From assembly GCA_028716365.1 (NCBI GenBank), contig JAQUPZ010000001.1:248001-312000 (forward strand): a stretch of DNA of 64,000 bases, given 5' to 3'. Under the pieces are notes generated by a model, which saw nothing but the letters and a program-made list of their open reading frames with translations, did no database searches and had not been told where the DNA came from. Numbering within the stretch: position 1 is the stretch's first letter; each line of letters opens with the position of its first letter. The position numbers and the translations under genes were made by a program. Shown here one piece after another: positions 26,799 to 35,380 of this stretch. Source of the DNA: Kiritimatiellia bacterium (lineage in GTDB: Bacteria; Verrucomicrobiota; Kiritimatiellia; UBA8416; YA12-FULL-48-11).

Positions 26799-27359
26799 TC
26801 AGCAAGAAAGATGGCTGAGAAGGATCTTTAAACCTATACAAATAAGGAGAAGACCACCGGCAAACTCAATTTTCTTTTCGAAGAAGTGACCGCCTTTTTC
26901 TCCAATAAGTACACCTGTAAACGACATGATAAAAGTAATCAAGCCGATGATCAGGACCGGCGTAAATATTTCGATTTTTAATACTGCAAAACTCATACCT
27001 GTAGCAAGAGCGTCAATACTTGTTGCGATGGCAAGCATGAAGAGTACATGAAAATCAAAAGGATTGGTTCTCTCTTCAATGGAGTCCATTTTGAATGATT
27101 CATATATCATTTTACAGCCAATAAATGAAAGAAGAGCGAAAGCTACCCAGTGATCCATGCCTGCAATAAAGTTTCTCAACTTCAATCCGGCCAGCCATCC
27201 AAGGAATGGCATTATTGCCTGAAATGATCCAAACCATGCCCCCATGATTAGTGCGTATTTAATCCTGGTTTGTTTTATGGTTATACCGCTGGCGATGGAA
27301 ACAGCAAATGCATCCATGGCAAGTGCCAAGGCTATCAGTATTATTGTCCAGATGGTCAT
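26799..27359 (-). CDS. mntP: Manganese efflux pump MntP
   Basis: The 186-residue inner-membrane protein has six hydrophobic helices in two related halves. Each half carries an acidic signature: LALAMDAFAVSIASGI at the start and IATSIDALATGMSFAV in the middle. Both are hallmarks of MntP/YebN, which exports Mn2+. The open frame begins at a TTG at 27395, but the ATG of MTIWTII at 27359 gives the standard N-terminus; neither has a strong ribosome site. I searched upstream for the yybP-ykoY manganese riboswitch and did not see it. A 16-base direct repeat brackets the gene. Confidence 0.9.
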   Translation of the reverse strand: MTIWTIILIALALAMDAFAVSIASGITIKQTRIKYALIMGAWFGSFQAIMPFLGWLAGLKLRNFIAGMDHWVAFALLSFIGCKMIYESFKMDSIEERTNPFDFHVLFMLAIATSIDALATGMSFAVLKIEIFTPVLIIGLITFIMSFTGVLIGEKGGHFFEKKIEFAGGLLLICIGLKILLSHLSC

Positions 27360-27460
27360 TCGCGGAATGCTAAAGAAGGTATTGTCCGATAACAAGAAAA
27401 AGGAATTTAAAGGAATCCGGCTTTGGTTCCTGGTTCATATGGGATTATCCAGAACTTGTG

Positions 27461-27476
27461 AGAAAAATGAGACATT
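27461..27476. repeat. 16-bp direct repeat, copy upstream of mntP
   Basis: Same AGAAAAATGAGACATT as at 26773-26788. It lies about 100 bases upstream of the mntP start, where an operator or promoter would be. Confidence 0.6.
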
Positions 27477-27604
27477 GTTTTAAAGGTCCGGACTCAATAT
27501 TTACACAATTCTTTGGTAATTACGGCATTTCCCAGTGATTAATTTATTGGCATAAATTCTGCGCTTATACCCAATAAAGAGAAAAATGAAAGGAGATACT
27601 AAAG

Positions 27605-28081
27605 ATGAGCAAGTATAAGTTAATCATAATGGCGGGATTGGCAGGCGTACTGGTTTTGTCAGGATATAATATGTCTGACGGTAAGGATGATAAATGCGGG
27701 ACATGTTGCTGGGTAAATTCCTGCTGCACAAAAATATCAACTCAACCGGCAGAGATATCAACAGCAGCACTCAAGACACTGCTGGATTCAAAGGTACCGA
27801 TTGCGCTGTTTGATGCGCGAACGGGGAAATATGATGACGGAAAACGTATACCGGGTGCCGGAAGCTTGAGCCCGGAAGCCAATGCGGAACAGGTGGATAA
27901 AGTAATCAAGGACAAGAATATGCTGGTTGTTACTTATTGCGCCAATTTAAAGTGTCCCGCAAGTTCGCACCTTGCGGCTCATCTGAAAGAATTGGGGTAT
28001 AAGAACGTGTTGGAATACAAGCCGGGTATTGCAGGCTGGATTGAAGCCGGCTATCAGGTGGAAAATGCAGTAAAACATTAA
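27605..28081 (+). CDS. Exported rhodanese-domain protein
   Basis: The 158-residue product has an N-terminal hydrophobic segment (LIIMAGLAGVLVLSGYNM), then a Cys-rich stretch (KCGTCCWVNSCC, 31-41) that could bind metal, and a rhodanese domain from about 48. ALFDARTGKYDDGKRIPGA contains the conserved Asp and Arg. The active-site loop is YCANLKCPASSHLA with Cys112, and KPGIAGWIEAGY ends the domain. Rhodaneses transfer sulfane sulfur or bind oxyanions; exported ones often act in redox or metal stress. AAAGGAGA lies 11 bases before ATG 27605. It stands alone on the plus strand near mntP. Confidence 0.84.
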   Translation: MSKYKLIIMAGLAGVLVLSGYNMSDGKDDKCGTCCWVNSCCTKISTQPAEISTAALKTLLDSKVPIALFDARTGKYDDGKRIPGAGSLSPEANAEQVDKVIKDKNMLVVTYCANLKCPASSHLAAHLKELGYKNVLEYKPGIAGWIEAGYQVENAVKH

Positions 28082-28189
28082 TAGAAGATTAAAACTGTGC
28101 CGCGATATAAATTGCGGCACAGCAGAGAGGGAACCAGAGAATGTGAAAATTACTTTATATACAAGTAACTTCTATGGAAGGTGCGCTTT

Positions 28190-28324
28190 ATGGACCCGAA
28201 GTTGCTGAAACCAGAAAAAAGACAGCAATGGAAGAAGCCGGAAAAACTGCAGAAACCTTTTAATTACCGGCGGGATTATACGCAGTTGTTTACGCAACTG
28301 GAACGGGTTGTGGAACAAGTTTAA
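28190..28324 (+). CDS. Possible small basic protein (44 aa)
   Basis: An ATG at 28190 preceded by GGAAGGT opens a frame of 44 codons rich in Lys, Gln and Arg (MDPKLLKPEKRQQWKKPEK and onward), ending ERVVEQV. Its last 35 bases are antisense to the end of the convergent 28290-30116 gene. A second short frame starts 16 bases earlier (ATG 28174), so initiation is ambiguous. No homologue is recognised and it may not be expressed. Confidence 0.25.
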   Translation: MDPKLLKPEKRQQWKKPEKLQKPFNYRRDYTQLFTQLERVVEQV

Positions 28325-30116
28325 TAAGTTCGAGCTGTTTCTGTAAAATAGCCAGGTCCGTAAGGAATCTTTCTCTTTTTTCAGCGACCGCCTGCTTTGC
28401 AAAAGTGCGATAATATTCGATTCCGGCCAGAAGATTTTCCTTGAACTCATCAAAATATTTTGGAGTTTTGGTGGCCAATCCTTGCGAGAATTCTTCTGCT
28501 TCTTTCCTGAGATGTTCAATATAAAGTTTGAGTTCCTGGATGAACATATGAACACGTTCGTGATTGGTCAGAAGATTGGCCCGGCCGTAAATGTGATTGA
28601 TCATTTCCTCCAGCGAAGCGATCTTCGAAAAATTGGCTATATTCGGACCACAGCAGATAGCCGGTGTGGAATCAGTATCAATGCCATTTTTCAAACGTAC
28701 GCCACCGCCGAGGTCGTGGCATATACAGGATTTTACGACGATTTTCGCTTCCCGTACGAAACTCTCTTCTTTGGACATGATTTTTTTGCGCAGTTCATCA
28801 AGCTTCAATTGCTGATATATACGGGCAGCGAGGCAGACAGGTGTCTTGGTAAATTCTGTATTTGATACAAGATGACCTTTAGGACAGGCACTGCCTGGTT
28901 TCCCTGCAAGAATACGCTCACGACGGGCTTCTTCACTTCCGGAATTACGCAGATTCCAGAATGGAACTCCAAGCGGCGAACTTTCACTCAGATATACTTC
29001 TTTCTCCGTTGCGGCAGAAAGTCTGGCAAGATGTTCTTTGTCAACATTTGTGACTTCCGGCACGAGGAGAAACGGTGTGGCCCATCCGGTACTTTCAATC
29101 TCATAGTAGTTAAGCAGGAGCTGGTCTTCCTCAAAAGTTCCGATTCCTCCCTGGGCGGTGATTCGTACATCGAGCGGTTTCTCGAGCGGTACAAGCTTGA
29201 GATTGACACGCGATGCGTTATACATGGAATGCAGTGTTTCTATCAGCTCATCACGTTTCTGCTTGAATTCCTCAAGAATGGGACCCATCAGGTACCCCTT
29301 GGTCGCAAAAGCATGTCCACCGCAATTCAGTCCTGATTCAATCCGGAATTCAGATACCCACAATCCCCGTTTGGCCAGGAACTTACCCTGAATGAGCGCG
29401 GACCGGAAATCACTTACCTTGAGCGTGATTTTTTTCCGGGGAGCCAGGTCTGCATTCGGAAAGAAATCAGGGAAATTTGCCGCATAGGTATAGAGGTGCT
29501 GATTCATGCCCGCTGAAAAAATTATTGATGAGGAAAGCGTGCTTTTTGCAAAACCGCGAAGAGCCGCCATGGAATCATTAAACTCGAGAGGGAGTTTTTC
29601 GCCATTTTTGTAAATTGCCCGGTCAAGTTTTGTCATGATATTAACGTCTATCTTTCCCGGAGTAACCATCTTTCTGAGATCATTCTGTTTTGTTGACCTG
29701 GCCTTTTCATCGGCAGTAGAAAGCATATCCTTATAGACGGTTTTTGCCTGGCAATCGGGGAGTAAATCGAAATAGCGTGTAATTTCACTCCCTTTTTCGA
29801 AAGGCGAAGCTCTTAATGCAGTAACTTGATGGCCCAGCAGTAAGTCAAGAAGGTTCAAATATGCGGTAATCCGGCGGGCTCGGGCATCTTCATCATTATT
29901 AGCTATTGCCTGGTAAGGTTCGCCTGATTTTCCGCAGTGGAATTTGCGCATCTGTTCGATAAGTGTATCATCCACGAGCGAGACGACTGACGAAATGCCG
30001 TATTTACCAACCTTTAACGGTGTATCAATGGTGAATCCGGTGCCCATAACAGGTATGTGAAATGTATGCGGGTCTTGATTTCTTGCATACATCCTGCTTT
30101 CCTGCGTTCGACTCAT
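28290..30116 (-). CDS. Cys-rich hypothetical protein, nitronate-monooxygenase-like
   Basis: No firm family call. The 608-residue cytoplasmic protein opens TFHIPVMGTGFTIDTPLKVGKYGISSVVSLVDD, like FMN-dependent TIM barrels of the nitronate monooxygenase/IMP dehydrogenase type. SGLNCGGHAFAT near residue 285 recalls the catalytic E-x-GGH region of nitronate monooxygenases, and ITAQGGIGTFEE could be a phosphate-binding strand. The C-terminal third has cysteines in CPKGH, VCLAARI, CICHDLGGGV and ICCGPN, suggesting a metal or Fe-S site, then a long helical tail. ATG 30116 is chosen because AAAGGGCGG precedes it. Catalytic role is inference; the barrel fold is moderately likely. Confidence 0.55.
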   Translation of the reverse strand: MSRTQESRMYARNQDPHTFHIPVMGTGFTIDTPLKVGKYGISSVVSLVDDTLIEQMRKFHCGKSGEPYQAIANNDEDARARRITAYLNLLDLLLGHQVTALRASPFEKGSEITRYFDLLPDCQAKTVYKDMLSTADEKARSTKQNDLRKMVTPGKIDVNIMTKLDRAIYKNGEKLPLEFNDSMAALRGFAKSTLSSSIIFSAGMNQHLYTYAANFPDFFPNADLAPRKKITLKVSDFRSALIQGKFLAKRGLWVSEFRIESGLNCGGHAFATKGYLMGPILEEFKQKRDELIETLHSMYNASRVNLKLVPLEKPLDVRITAQGGIGTFEEDQLLLNYYEIESTGWATPFLLVPEVTNVDKEHLARLSAATEKEVYLSESSPLGVPFWNLRNSGSEEARRERILAGKPGSACPKGHLVSNTEFTKTPVCLAARIYQQLKLDELRKKIMSKEESFVREAKIVVKSCICHDLGGGVRLKNGIDTDSTPAICCGPNIANFSKIASLEEMINHIYGRANLLTNHERVHMFIQELKLYIEHLRKEAEEFSQGLATKTPKYFDEFKENLLAGIEYYRTFAKQAVAEKRERFLTDLAILQKQLELIKLVPQPVPVA

Positions 30117-30191
30117 CAGTTTCCGCCCTTTCTCAATATGGTATGATGGTAATCGATTCTGTGAAATCTTCAAGAAAAAATTCCGTGCCTA

Positions 30192-30336
30192 TTCATCCGT
30201 CTTCGCAGGAGACCCCGGACTTGGAGTCCGTGGGATGAATGCGGATTTTGCTACGCCGGATTCCGCGAAGAAACTGCGGGCTTCCATCCTTCGCTCAAGG
30301 AGCTACGGCGGACACGTTAGCCCGCAGAGCTTCATT
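30192..30336. repeat. Long interspersed repeat, copy 1 (with nested insert)
   Basis: This 145-base element matches a second copy at 33970-34082. Shared blocks include TTCATCCGTCTT, CCGGACTTGGAG, TTTTGCTACGCCGGATTCCG, ACTGCGGGCTT and GCAGAGCTTCATTT. Copy 1 carries about 35 extra bases (CCATCCTTCGCTCAAGGAGC and ACGGCGGAC) not present in copy 2. The reverse complement of that insert resembles part of the element at 62893-62959. The rest of the 385-base gap (30117-30501) holds only the ribosome site of the next gene. Confidence 0.8.
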
Positions 30337-30501
30337 TTCCTCGAACCCGAATCCAATTCAATAAAACTCCCGGCTGTTGAATTTTCTGAGAATACATTTT
30401 GACATCCAGCCAGGGCGGTGTTTTCATGCAATCGTATTTGTTGAATGGTAAGAAAAGAATAAAGTAAAGGTTTCTTCCCATGTCAGGAAGGGAGCTTCCT
30501 T

Positions 30502-32931
30502 ATGGTCAGAAGAAAGTCCATGTTAACAACTGTTGCGGTTCTGTTCATTCCCCTTTTAATAACAGTATTTGCCGGGTCGCCGCCTGGTATTGTTACTATG
30601 CCTTCAGGTGTTTTGCTGGAAGCGGAGAATTTTACGCCTGCCGACCACTGGAAAGTACAATCCGAATTGCCCGGTTTCTCAGGCGGAGGTTACCTCGTTA
30701 ACCAGGGCCGGTCAATGATCCTCACGACATCGCCGGGTTGTAAAGCGACCGTGCCCAACGCTGGAAAATATGCGGTATGGGTACGGGCATTTATCGGCGG
30801 AAAGCCGGACTCGGGGTTCCACGACAGGGAATTCAGTATCGAAATAAACGGGACGCGTCTTCCATCCACACATCTGGGTGTCGAAGGTAACAGTTTCGAA
30901 TGGGAATTGGCCGGCATGGTCGAGATTGGCGAAGATAAATTAGCCGGTATTCGCCTGTATGATGTTGGTCGCGCCGAGGCAATCATCGACTGCTTCCTGT
31001 TGACCGACGATCCACAGTTTCGCGTACCCGGCTGGACAGGCAACAGCAGTCGCTCGGGGCAGGGACCGTTTTTTAAGTTGCCACATGCTGTTGTAACCAG
31101 AGCCGGACCGTTCAAACTTCCATCTGCTCAGAGAAAACACGTCGAAAAAAACACGGTTTCAACACACGCTTACCGTGTAACAGTTAATGGGACTCTTGAT
31201 GAGTTCAATACTGCCAGGTACGTTGATGAACACGGCTACTGTCTGCGATTGGATTCCGGCTTCCAGCCCAACGAATATCTGATCATGGAGAATGTTGGTC
31301 AGCAGGATGTAATCAATCCGCGGATTGTTGTTGGCGGCCGCAGGGACTGGTATTCGGCAGAGACAATGCTTGCGAGTATTCTAAAGCCGGGCATGACTGA
31401 TGCGGAAAAGGCTCTGGTTATTTTTGGACTTTTGTGCAGTATTGAAGTGCGCGCCCACGAGAATAATCGCCGGGTGGGGCCGATCTATCCCGATGACCGC
31501 TCTAATCCTTCACGGAACAGTTTCAAGGAACGGGGTGATCCGGTCAGGGCAGTGAACAGTTACTATTGCAGTGGTTGTCAATATGGTTCCGCTACCTTTG
31601 CCGTGTTGGCCCGTTATGCCGGTCTTACTTCCCGTTGTGTCTGGATATGTCCTTACGATCAATATGAAAACCATTGTGTGGCGGAGGTCTTTTACGAAAA
31701 CCGCTGGCATCTGTTTGACACAGAGTCACGGACATTTTACCTGGAGGAGGACAATACAACGATTGCCTCGTATGAATCCCTGCATCTTCGGCCTGAACTT
31801 GTAGCGCGGACACAGGGCGGAGGTTTCGCGGCCAAAGCGACAAAGAAATCGGATGGTGCGGGTTACCGGAAATACTATCCGCCGCCAATAATGCCCATTG
31901 ATTGCTGGACAAGCACCATGGCGATGACGTTGAGACCGGGTGAGAAATTGATCTGGCGGTGGACGCATGATGGGAAATTTCGCTGTGGCCAGAATTCCAG
32001 GAACAGTAATCTGGAACCATACAGTCTGGCCAATGGGAAACTTATATACCAGCCCGATTTGAAATCACCACTTGCCAGGAGAGGAATACTGGCCGAAAAG
32101 AATATCAGGACCACTGTTGAAGATGGGCAGACATCGGCAGTCCATGCACACGTATCGAATCTTGTCAGCTCCATTACATATAAAATGACAACTCCCTATC
32201 CGATAGTGGGCGGGGTTGTGGGCGGCAGTTTTTTCCGCAAAGACAGTAAAGATTCATTACGGATAATGTTGTCAATCGATGACAGCGACTGGACAGAGAT
32301 CTGGTCTGCAGAGGATTCCGACAAAGCACATTTCGAACGGTTCCTTGCTGTTGATAATGTTTTGGGAGGCAAGTTTGAACCGGAGCGGCATGTATGCTAT
32401 GTGAAATACGAATTTCAGGCGGCTCGATCACCGGCAGATGTTGGAATTGAGGGTGTATACCTGGAATTCGATGTACAGATGTCCACGACATCTTTGCCGT
32501 CGCTTGCGGCTGGAGATAATGAAATCGTATATTATGATGAAACGCCGGGAGAGCATAAGGTTCAAATCATGCATGGCTGGCATGAAAGTTCTGTCAACCG
32601 GCCTCCGTCGGCGCCAGACCGGCCGGTTATTCCGTCCAACCATGCGACGGTTCAAATAACTTCACTGGAAAAACTTTCATGGTCTGCCTCTGAAATCTCT
32701 GAAGGCGACACCATTTCCGATCACCGTGTACAGGTCAGTTCTCGTGAAGACTTTGCCTATCCGGTCTCTCCAAACTTTGACCGTTTGACTTTCTCGGACA
32801 AACAGGAATGGCCTGTGCCTGCAGGTTGGCTTGTGCCGGGTCGAACATACTATTGGCGGGTTCGAGCTAAAAATACACATGGCGTATGGAGTCCATGGAG
32901 TAAGACTTGGCAATTCACTGTGGCACGTTGA
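30502..32931 (+). CDS. Secreted transglutaminase-like protein with C-terminal FN3 domain
   Basis: The 809-residue protein has a signal peptide (MLTTVAVLFIPLLITVFAG), then a beta-rich module (35-170) resembling carbohydrate-binding or golvesin-like sandwiches (VLLEAENFTPADHW, AGKYAVWVRAF). A transglutaminase-like core follows: SGCQYGSATFAVLARYAGL with Cys359, ENHCVAEVFYENRWHLFDTE with His391 and Asp406. A large beta region lies at 440-690. The end is a fibronectin III domain (RPPSAPDRPVIPS to WSPWSKTWQFTVAR). The triad is intact, so peptidase or amidase activity on extracellular or cell-wall material is plausible. GGGAG precedes ATG 30502. It is the first gene of the plus-strand glycan region. 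Confidence 0.75.
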   Translation: MVRRKSMLTTVAVLFIPLLITVFAGSPPGIVTMPSGVLLEAENFTPADHWKVQSELPGFSGGGYLVNQGRSMILTTSPGCKATVPNAGKYAVWVRAFIGGKPDSGFHDREFSIEINGTRLPSTHLGVEGNSFEWELAGMVEIGEDKLAGIRLYDVGRAEAIIDCFLLTDDPQFRVPGWTGNSSRSGQGPFFKLPHAVVTRAGPFKLPSAQRKHVEKNTVSTHAYRVTVNGTLDEFNTARYVDEHGYCLRLDSGFQPNEYLIMENVGQQDVINPRIVVGGRRDWYSAETMLASILKPGMTDAEKALVIFGLLCSIEVRAHENNRRVGPIYPDDRSNPSRNSFKERGDPVRAVNSYYCSGCQYGSATFAVLARYAGLTSRCVWICPYDQYENHCVAEVFYENRWHLFDTESRTFYLEEDNTTIASYESLHLRPELVARTQGGGFAAKATKKSDGAGYRKYYPPPIMPIDCWTSTMAMTLRPGEKLIWRWTHDGKFRCGQNSRNSNLEPYSLANGKLIYQPDLKSPLARRGILAEKNIRTTVEDGQTSAVHAHVSNLVSSITYKMTTPYPIVGGVVGGSFFRKDSKDSLRIMLSIDDSDWTEIWSAEDSDKAHFERFLAVDNVLGGKFEPERHVCYVKYEFQAARSPADVGIEGVYLEFDVQMSTTSLPSLAAGDNEIVYYDETPGEHKVQIMHGWHESSVNRPPSAPDRPVIPSNHATVQITSLEKLSWSASEISEGDTISDHRVQVSSREDFAYPVSPNFDRLTFSDKQEWPVPAGWLVPGRTYYWRVRAKNTHGVWSPWSKTWQFTVAR

Positions 32932-33084
32932 GTGATCAAGCACCTTAACCCGGACAAGAATATTGCAGGTGTTTCAGACGAGGATTACCAATAACACAAC
33001 GGAAGTCTTTCAAACCGCCATAGCTGAGCAGGAAAAATGATACTGTTTGATTTGCATATCTGGTAACAAATCTTATATCCTCAT

Positions 33085-33120
33085 TTGGCGTTGACTTCTA
33101 TTGAGTTACCGGAGCGGAAG
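33085..33120 (+). promoter_or_regulatory. Shared promoter-like element upstream of the DUF1080 gene
   Basis: TTGGCGTTGACTTCT here is identical to the start of the element at 12029, and similarity continues for about 20 more bases at the same spacing, ending CGGAAG where the others have CAGAAT. It lies about 120 bases before ATG 33208. The surrounding gap (32932-33207) shows nothing else recognised. Confidence 0.55.
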
Positions 33121-33207
33121 TTTTCTGCACGATCATAAAAGAAACCTGCTGGTTAATTGTCTGAAAAAGTAATTTCATTATGAACTGAACGAGGAGGATT
33201 ACAAACT

Positions 33208-33942
33208 ATGAAAAGATACTATCGGTATTTATTAAGAAATATTTCAGTAGTGACAGCTATGGCTACGGCGTTGGTCTTTGCGGCGGAGAATGAAAGCGGA
33301 TTCAAATCGTTGTTCAACGGGAAAGACCTTCCGGGTTGGGTATATAATAAACGTGTACCTGCTCCCGCCAAGCCGAAGCCAGGAAAGACTGCCGTTCAAG
33401 AACAACCCAAGGTGCCTGTCGAACTAAAGAACGGCGCGGGTTATCAGGTGGAGAATGAGGTGGTCTATTGTACAGCCAAGGATGGCGGAATGTTTTTCAC
33501 TGAAAAGGACTACGGCGATTTCATACTGCAATTCGAGTTCAAACTGGAGGAAAACTCCAATAATGGTATCGGTATTCGTGTCCCTTTTGGCGGTCATCCA
33601 TCGATGGATGGTATGGAGATTCAGGTTCTCGACGATACCGGTTCGCATCATCAGAAACTTAAGCCCGCGCAATATCACGGCTCAATTTACGATGTCGTCC
33701 CTGCCAGGCGCGGTCATCTCAAACCACTTGGTGAATGGAACACCGAGGAAATTTTCGCACAAGGTCGGCACATCAAAATTACGGTCAATGGCAATGTTAT
33801 CGTTGATGCCAATCTCGACGATGTGAAAGACGAAGCAGTCTTGAAAAAACATCCCGGTCTTCAGAACAAATGCGGCAGAATTGCTTTATGCGGCCACGGT
33901 ACACGTGTCGAGTTTCGTAACATGCGGATCAAGGAACTGTAA
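33208..33942 (+). CDS. Exported DUF1080 (3-keto-disaccharide hydrolase-like) protein
   Basis: The 244-residue protein has a signal peptide (ISVVTAMATALVFA) and one DUF1080 jelly-roll domain. FKSLFNGKDLPGWVYNKR is the characteristic opening, and DFILQFEFKLEENSNNGIGIRVPFGG with MEIQVLDD is the family core. DUF1080 members bind or cleave sugars, and some act on 3-keto-glycosides made by Gfo/Idh-type oxidoreductases. That fits the Gfo/Idh gene downstream (inference). GAGGAGGATT precedes ATG 33208, and the shared promoter-like element is upstream. The next frame begins four bases after its stop. Confidence 0.88.
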   Translation: MKRYYRYLLRNISVVTAMATALVFAAENESGFKSLFNGKDLPGWVYNKRVPAPAKPKPGKTAVQEQPKVPVELKNGAGYQVENEVVYCTAKDGGMFFTEKDYGDFILQFEFKLEENSNNGIGIRVPFGGHPSMDGMEIQVLDDTGSHHQKLKPAQYHGSIYDVVPARRGHLKPLGEWNTEEIFAQGRHIKITVNGNVIVDANLDDVKDEAVLKKHPGLQNKCGRIALCGHGTRVEFRNMRIKEL

Positions 33943-33945
33943 TCA

Positions 33946-35319
33946 GTGATACGAACACAGATTGATCGGTTCATCCGTCTTTGCAGGAGATTCCGGACTT
34001 GGAGTTCGTGGGATGACTGTGGGTTTTGCTACGCCGGATTCCGCGAAGCAACTGCGGGCTTTAGCTCGCAGAGCTTCATTTGTTTCTCTTTTACTCTTTT
34101 GATTTCTGCAGTCTTCTGCCTGACATCCTGTTTTGCGGATGTTCCGGCAGGTAAGGTATTTAGGATATCCGTGGATCAGGCAATGTGGGAAAAGTGGGGT
34201 TTTCAGTATCCTGTCACATATATTTTTGAAATTTCCGGTCTGTCTCCCGGCACAAACGTGAAACGCAGGGATAGTCAATCGGCAGCCTGGAAATCCATGC
34301 GACAACGGGATGCCATGGACTTCTTCAACGGCATTGAGTGTGTACGGTTTAATTTCAGTCAAAATCGGGCTTTTATTTCTGTGGGGTTTGGGACAAGCAA
34401 CTGTATCGAGCTGGAATTCGAAAATGTAACTTCAGCCAAGTTTGTTGGAGTGGCCCGATATTATGATGATCGAAGAGCAACTTATACCCTTTCACTTGAT
34501 AACTGGGGCTGGAGGGCGGGGGCCAAGCCGGGTGCGCCGTGGAAGGGAGTTGCAGACGATCGATCCGATAATTATCAGGCGGCCTTGTGTGTCTGCCGCG
34601 GTTTTAATCTACCCGTTTCGATTGCCATCAATACCAGCATGGCCGGCAGTAACGCGCTGTGGAATACTTTGCAGGAGGAATTGGACAGACAGGATTGCAG
34701 CTGGGAACCTGCCGTCCACGCACAAACACATCCAGGTTCGGAAAAGGCTTACAGTGTTCGCGGCTATAAATCAGAGATTCTTGGCTGCCGTGATGAAATT
34801 TTACAGCATCTTCGTTATATTCCTTTTGGCCAGCACATTTTCGAACATATTCTCACGTCCGGGTACTTTGATGAGACTTTGTTGAATACGGATATTTCCG
34901 AATTTCTTTTTTTACGCGGCTTTAATGGACACGACAATCCTTCAAGTACTGACTATGCGGCATGGGATGCATTGCGCAGATTTTACGGCGTGGGTGGTCT
35001 CAGCGGTAAGGCCTACGACCCGGTTTTTGCGCGGCGTAATCCGAAAGGACGTTTCTGTGAGAGCGATGTTACCGAATTGAATTCGGCAGTTGATGCGTTG
35101 TTTAAAGCGGGTGATATTTGTTATGTCATGTGGCATCCGGACCGTTATCTCAATAGTGTGTTATATGATCCGCGTCCCGGACAGGATGGCGTTCAAGGTT
35201 CAACACTGGTACAACATCTGAGTCACATTGCGAACCGCACGGATGTCTGGTATGTCGCAAACGGCTGGCTCTATTCTTATCGTTATGTTGCAGAACATGT
35301 CTCCGTTACCAGTCAATAG
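33946..35319 (+). CDS. Exported polysaccharide-deacetylase-like protein; 5' end made of repeat DNA
   Basis: The open frame starts at GTG 33946, three bases after the DUF1080 stop, but its first 45 codons are encoded by an interspersed repeat. A signal-peptide-like stretch (FICFSFTLLISAVFCLTSCFA) begins exactly at the repeat edge. No ATG, GTG or TTG lies between 33946 and the TTG at 34099, so the native start was probably lost or replaced. The body resembles NodB-type deacetylases: TYTLSLDNWGWR in place of TFDDG, AALCVCRGFNLPVSIAINT, then HAQTHPG and CYVMWHPDRY as candidate metal-binding and catalytic motifs. The first Asp pair is reduced to Asp-Asn, so activity is uncertain. Confidence 0.6.
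   Translation: MIRTQIDRFIRLCRRFRTWSSWDDCGFCYAGFREATAGFSSQSFICFSFTLLISAVFCLTSCFADVPAGKVFRISVDQAMWEKWGFQYPVTYIFEISGLSPGTNVKRRDSQSAAWKSMRQRDAMDFFNGIECVRFNFSQNRAFISVGFGTSNCIELEFENVTSAKFVGVARYYDDRRATYTLSLDNWGWRAGAKPGAPWKGVADDRSDNYQAALCVCRGFNLPVSIAINTSMAGSNALWNTLQEELDRQDCSWEPAVHAQTHPGSEKAYSVRGYKSEILGCRDEILQHLRYIPFGQHIFEHILTSGYFDETLLNTDISEFLFLRGFNGHDNPSSTDYAAWDALRRFYGVGGLSGKAYDPVFARRNPKGRFCESDVTELNSAVDALFKAGDICYVMWHPDRYLNSVLYDPRPGQDGVQGSTLVQHLSHIANRTDVWYVANGWLYSYRYVAEHVSVTSQ
33970..34082. repeat. Long interspersed repeat, copy 2 (inside coding frame)
   Basis: Counterpart of 30192-30336 without the nested insert. It contains an inner hairpin ACTGCGGGCT/AGCTCGCAG around TT. It ends at GCAGAGCTTCATTT, after which the signal-peptide codons of the deacetylase-like gene begin. 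Confidence 0.8.
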
Positions 35320-35380
35320 ACCTGGATTGAGGATTTGTGTATCAATTTTTGCTTTGTTGGACTTCTGCAAAGCAGGTTCT

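Noticed and set aside
27396-27600. yybP-ykoY manganese riboswitch before mntP
   Set aside because: I looked for its conserved core and could not find it in the upstream region.
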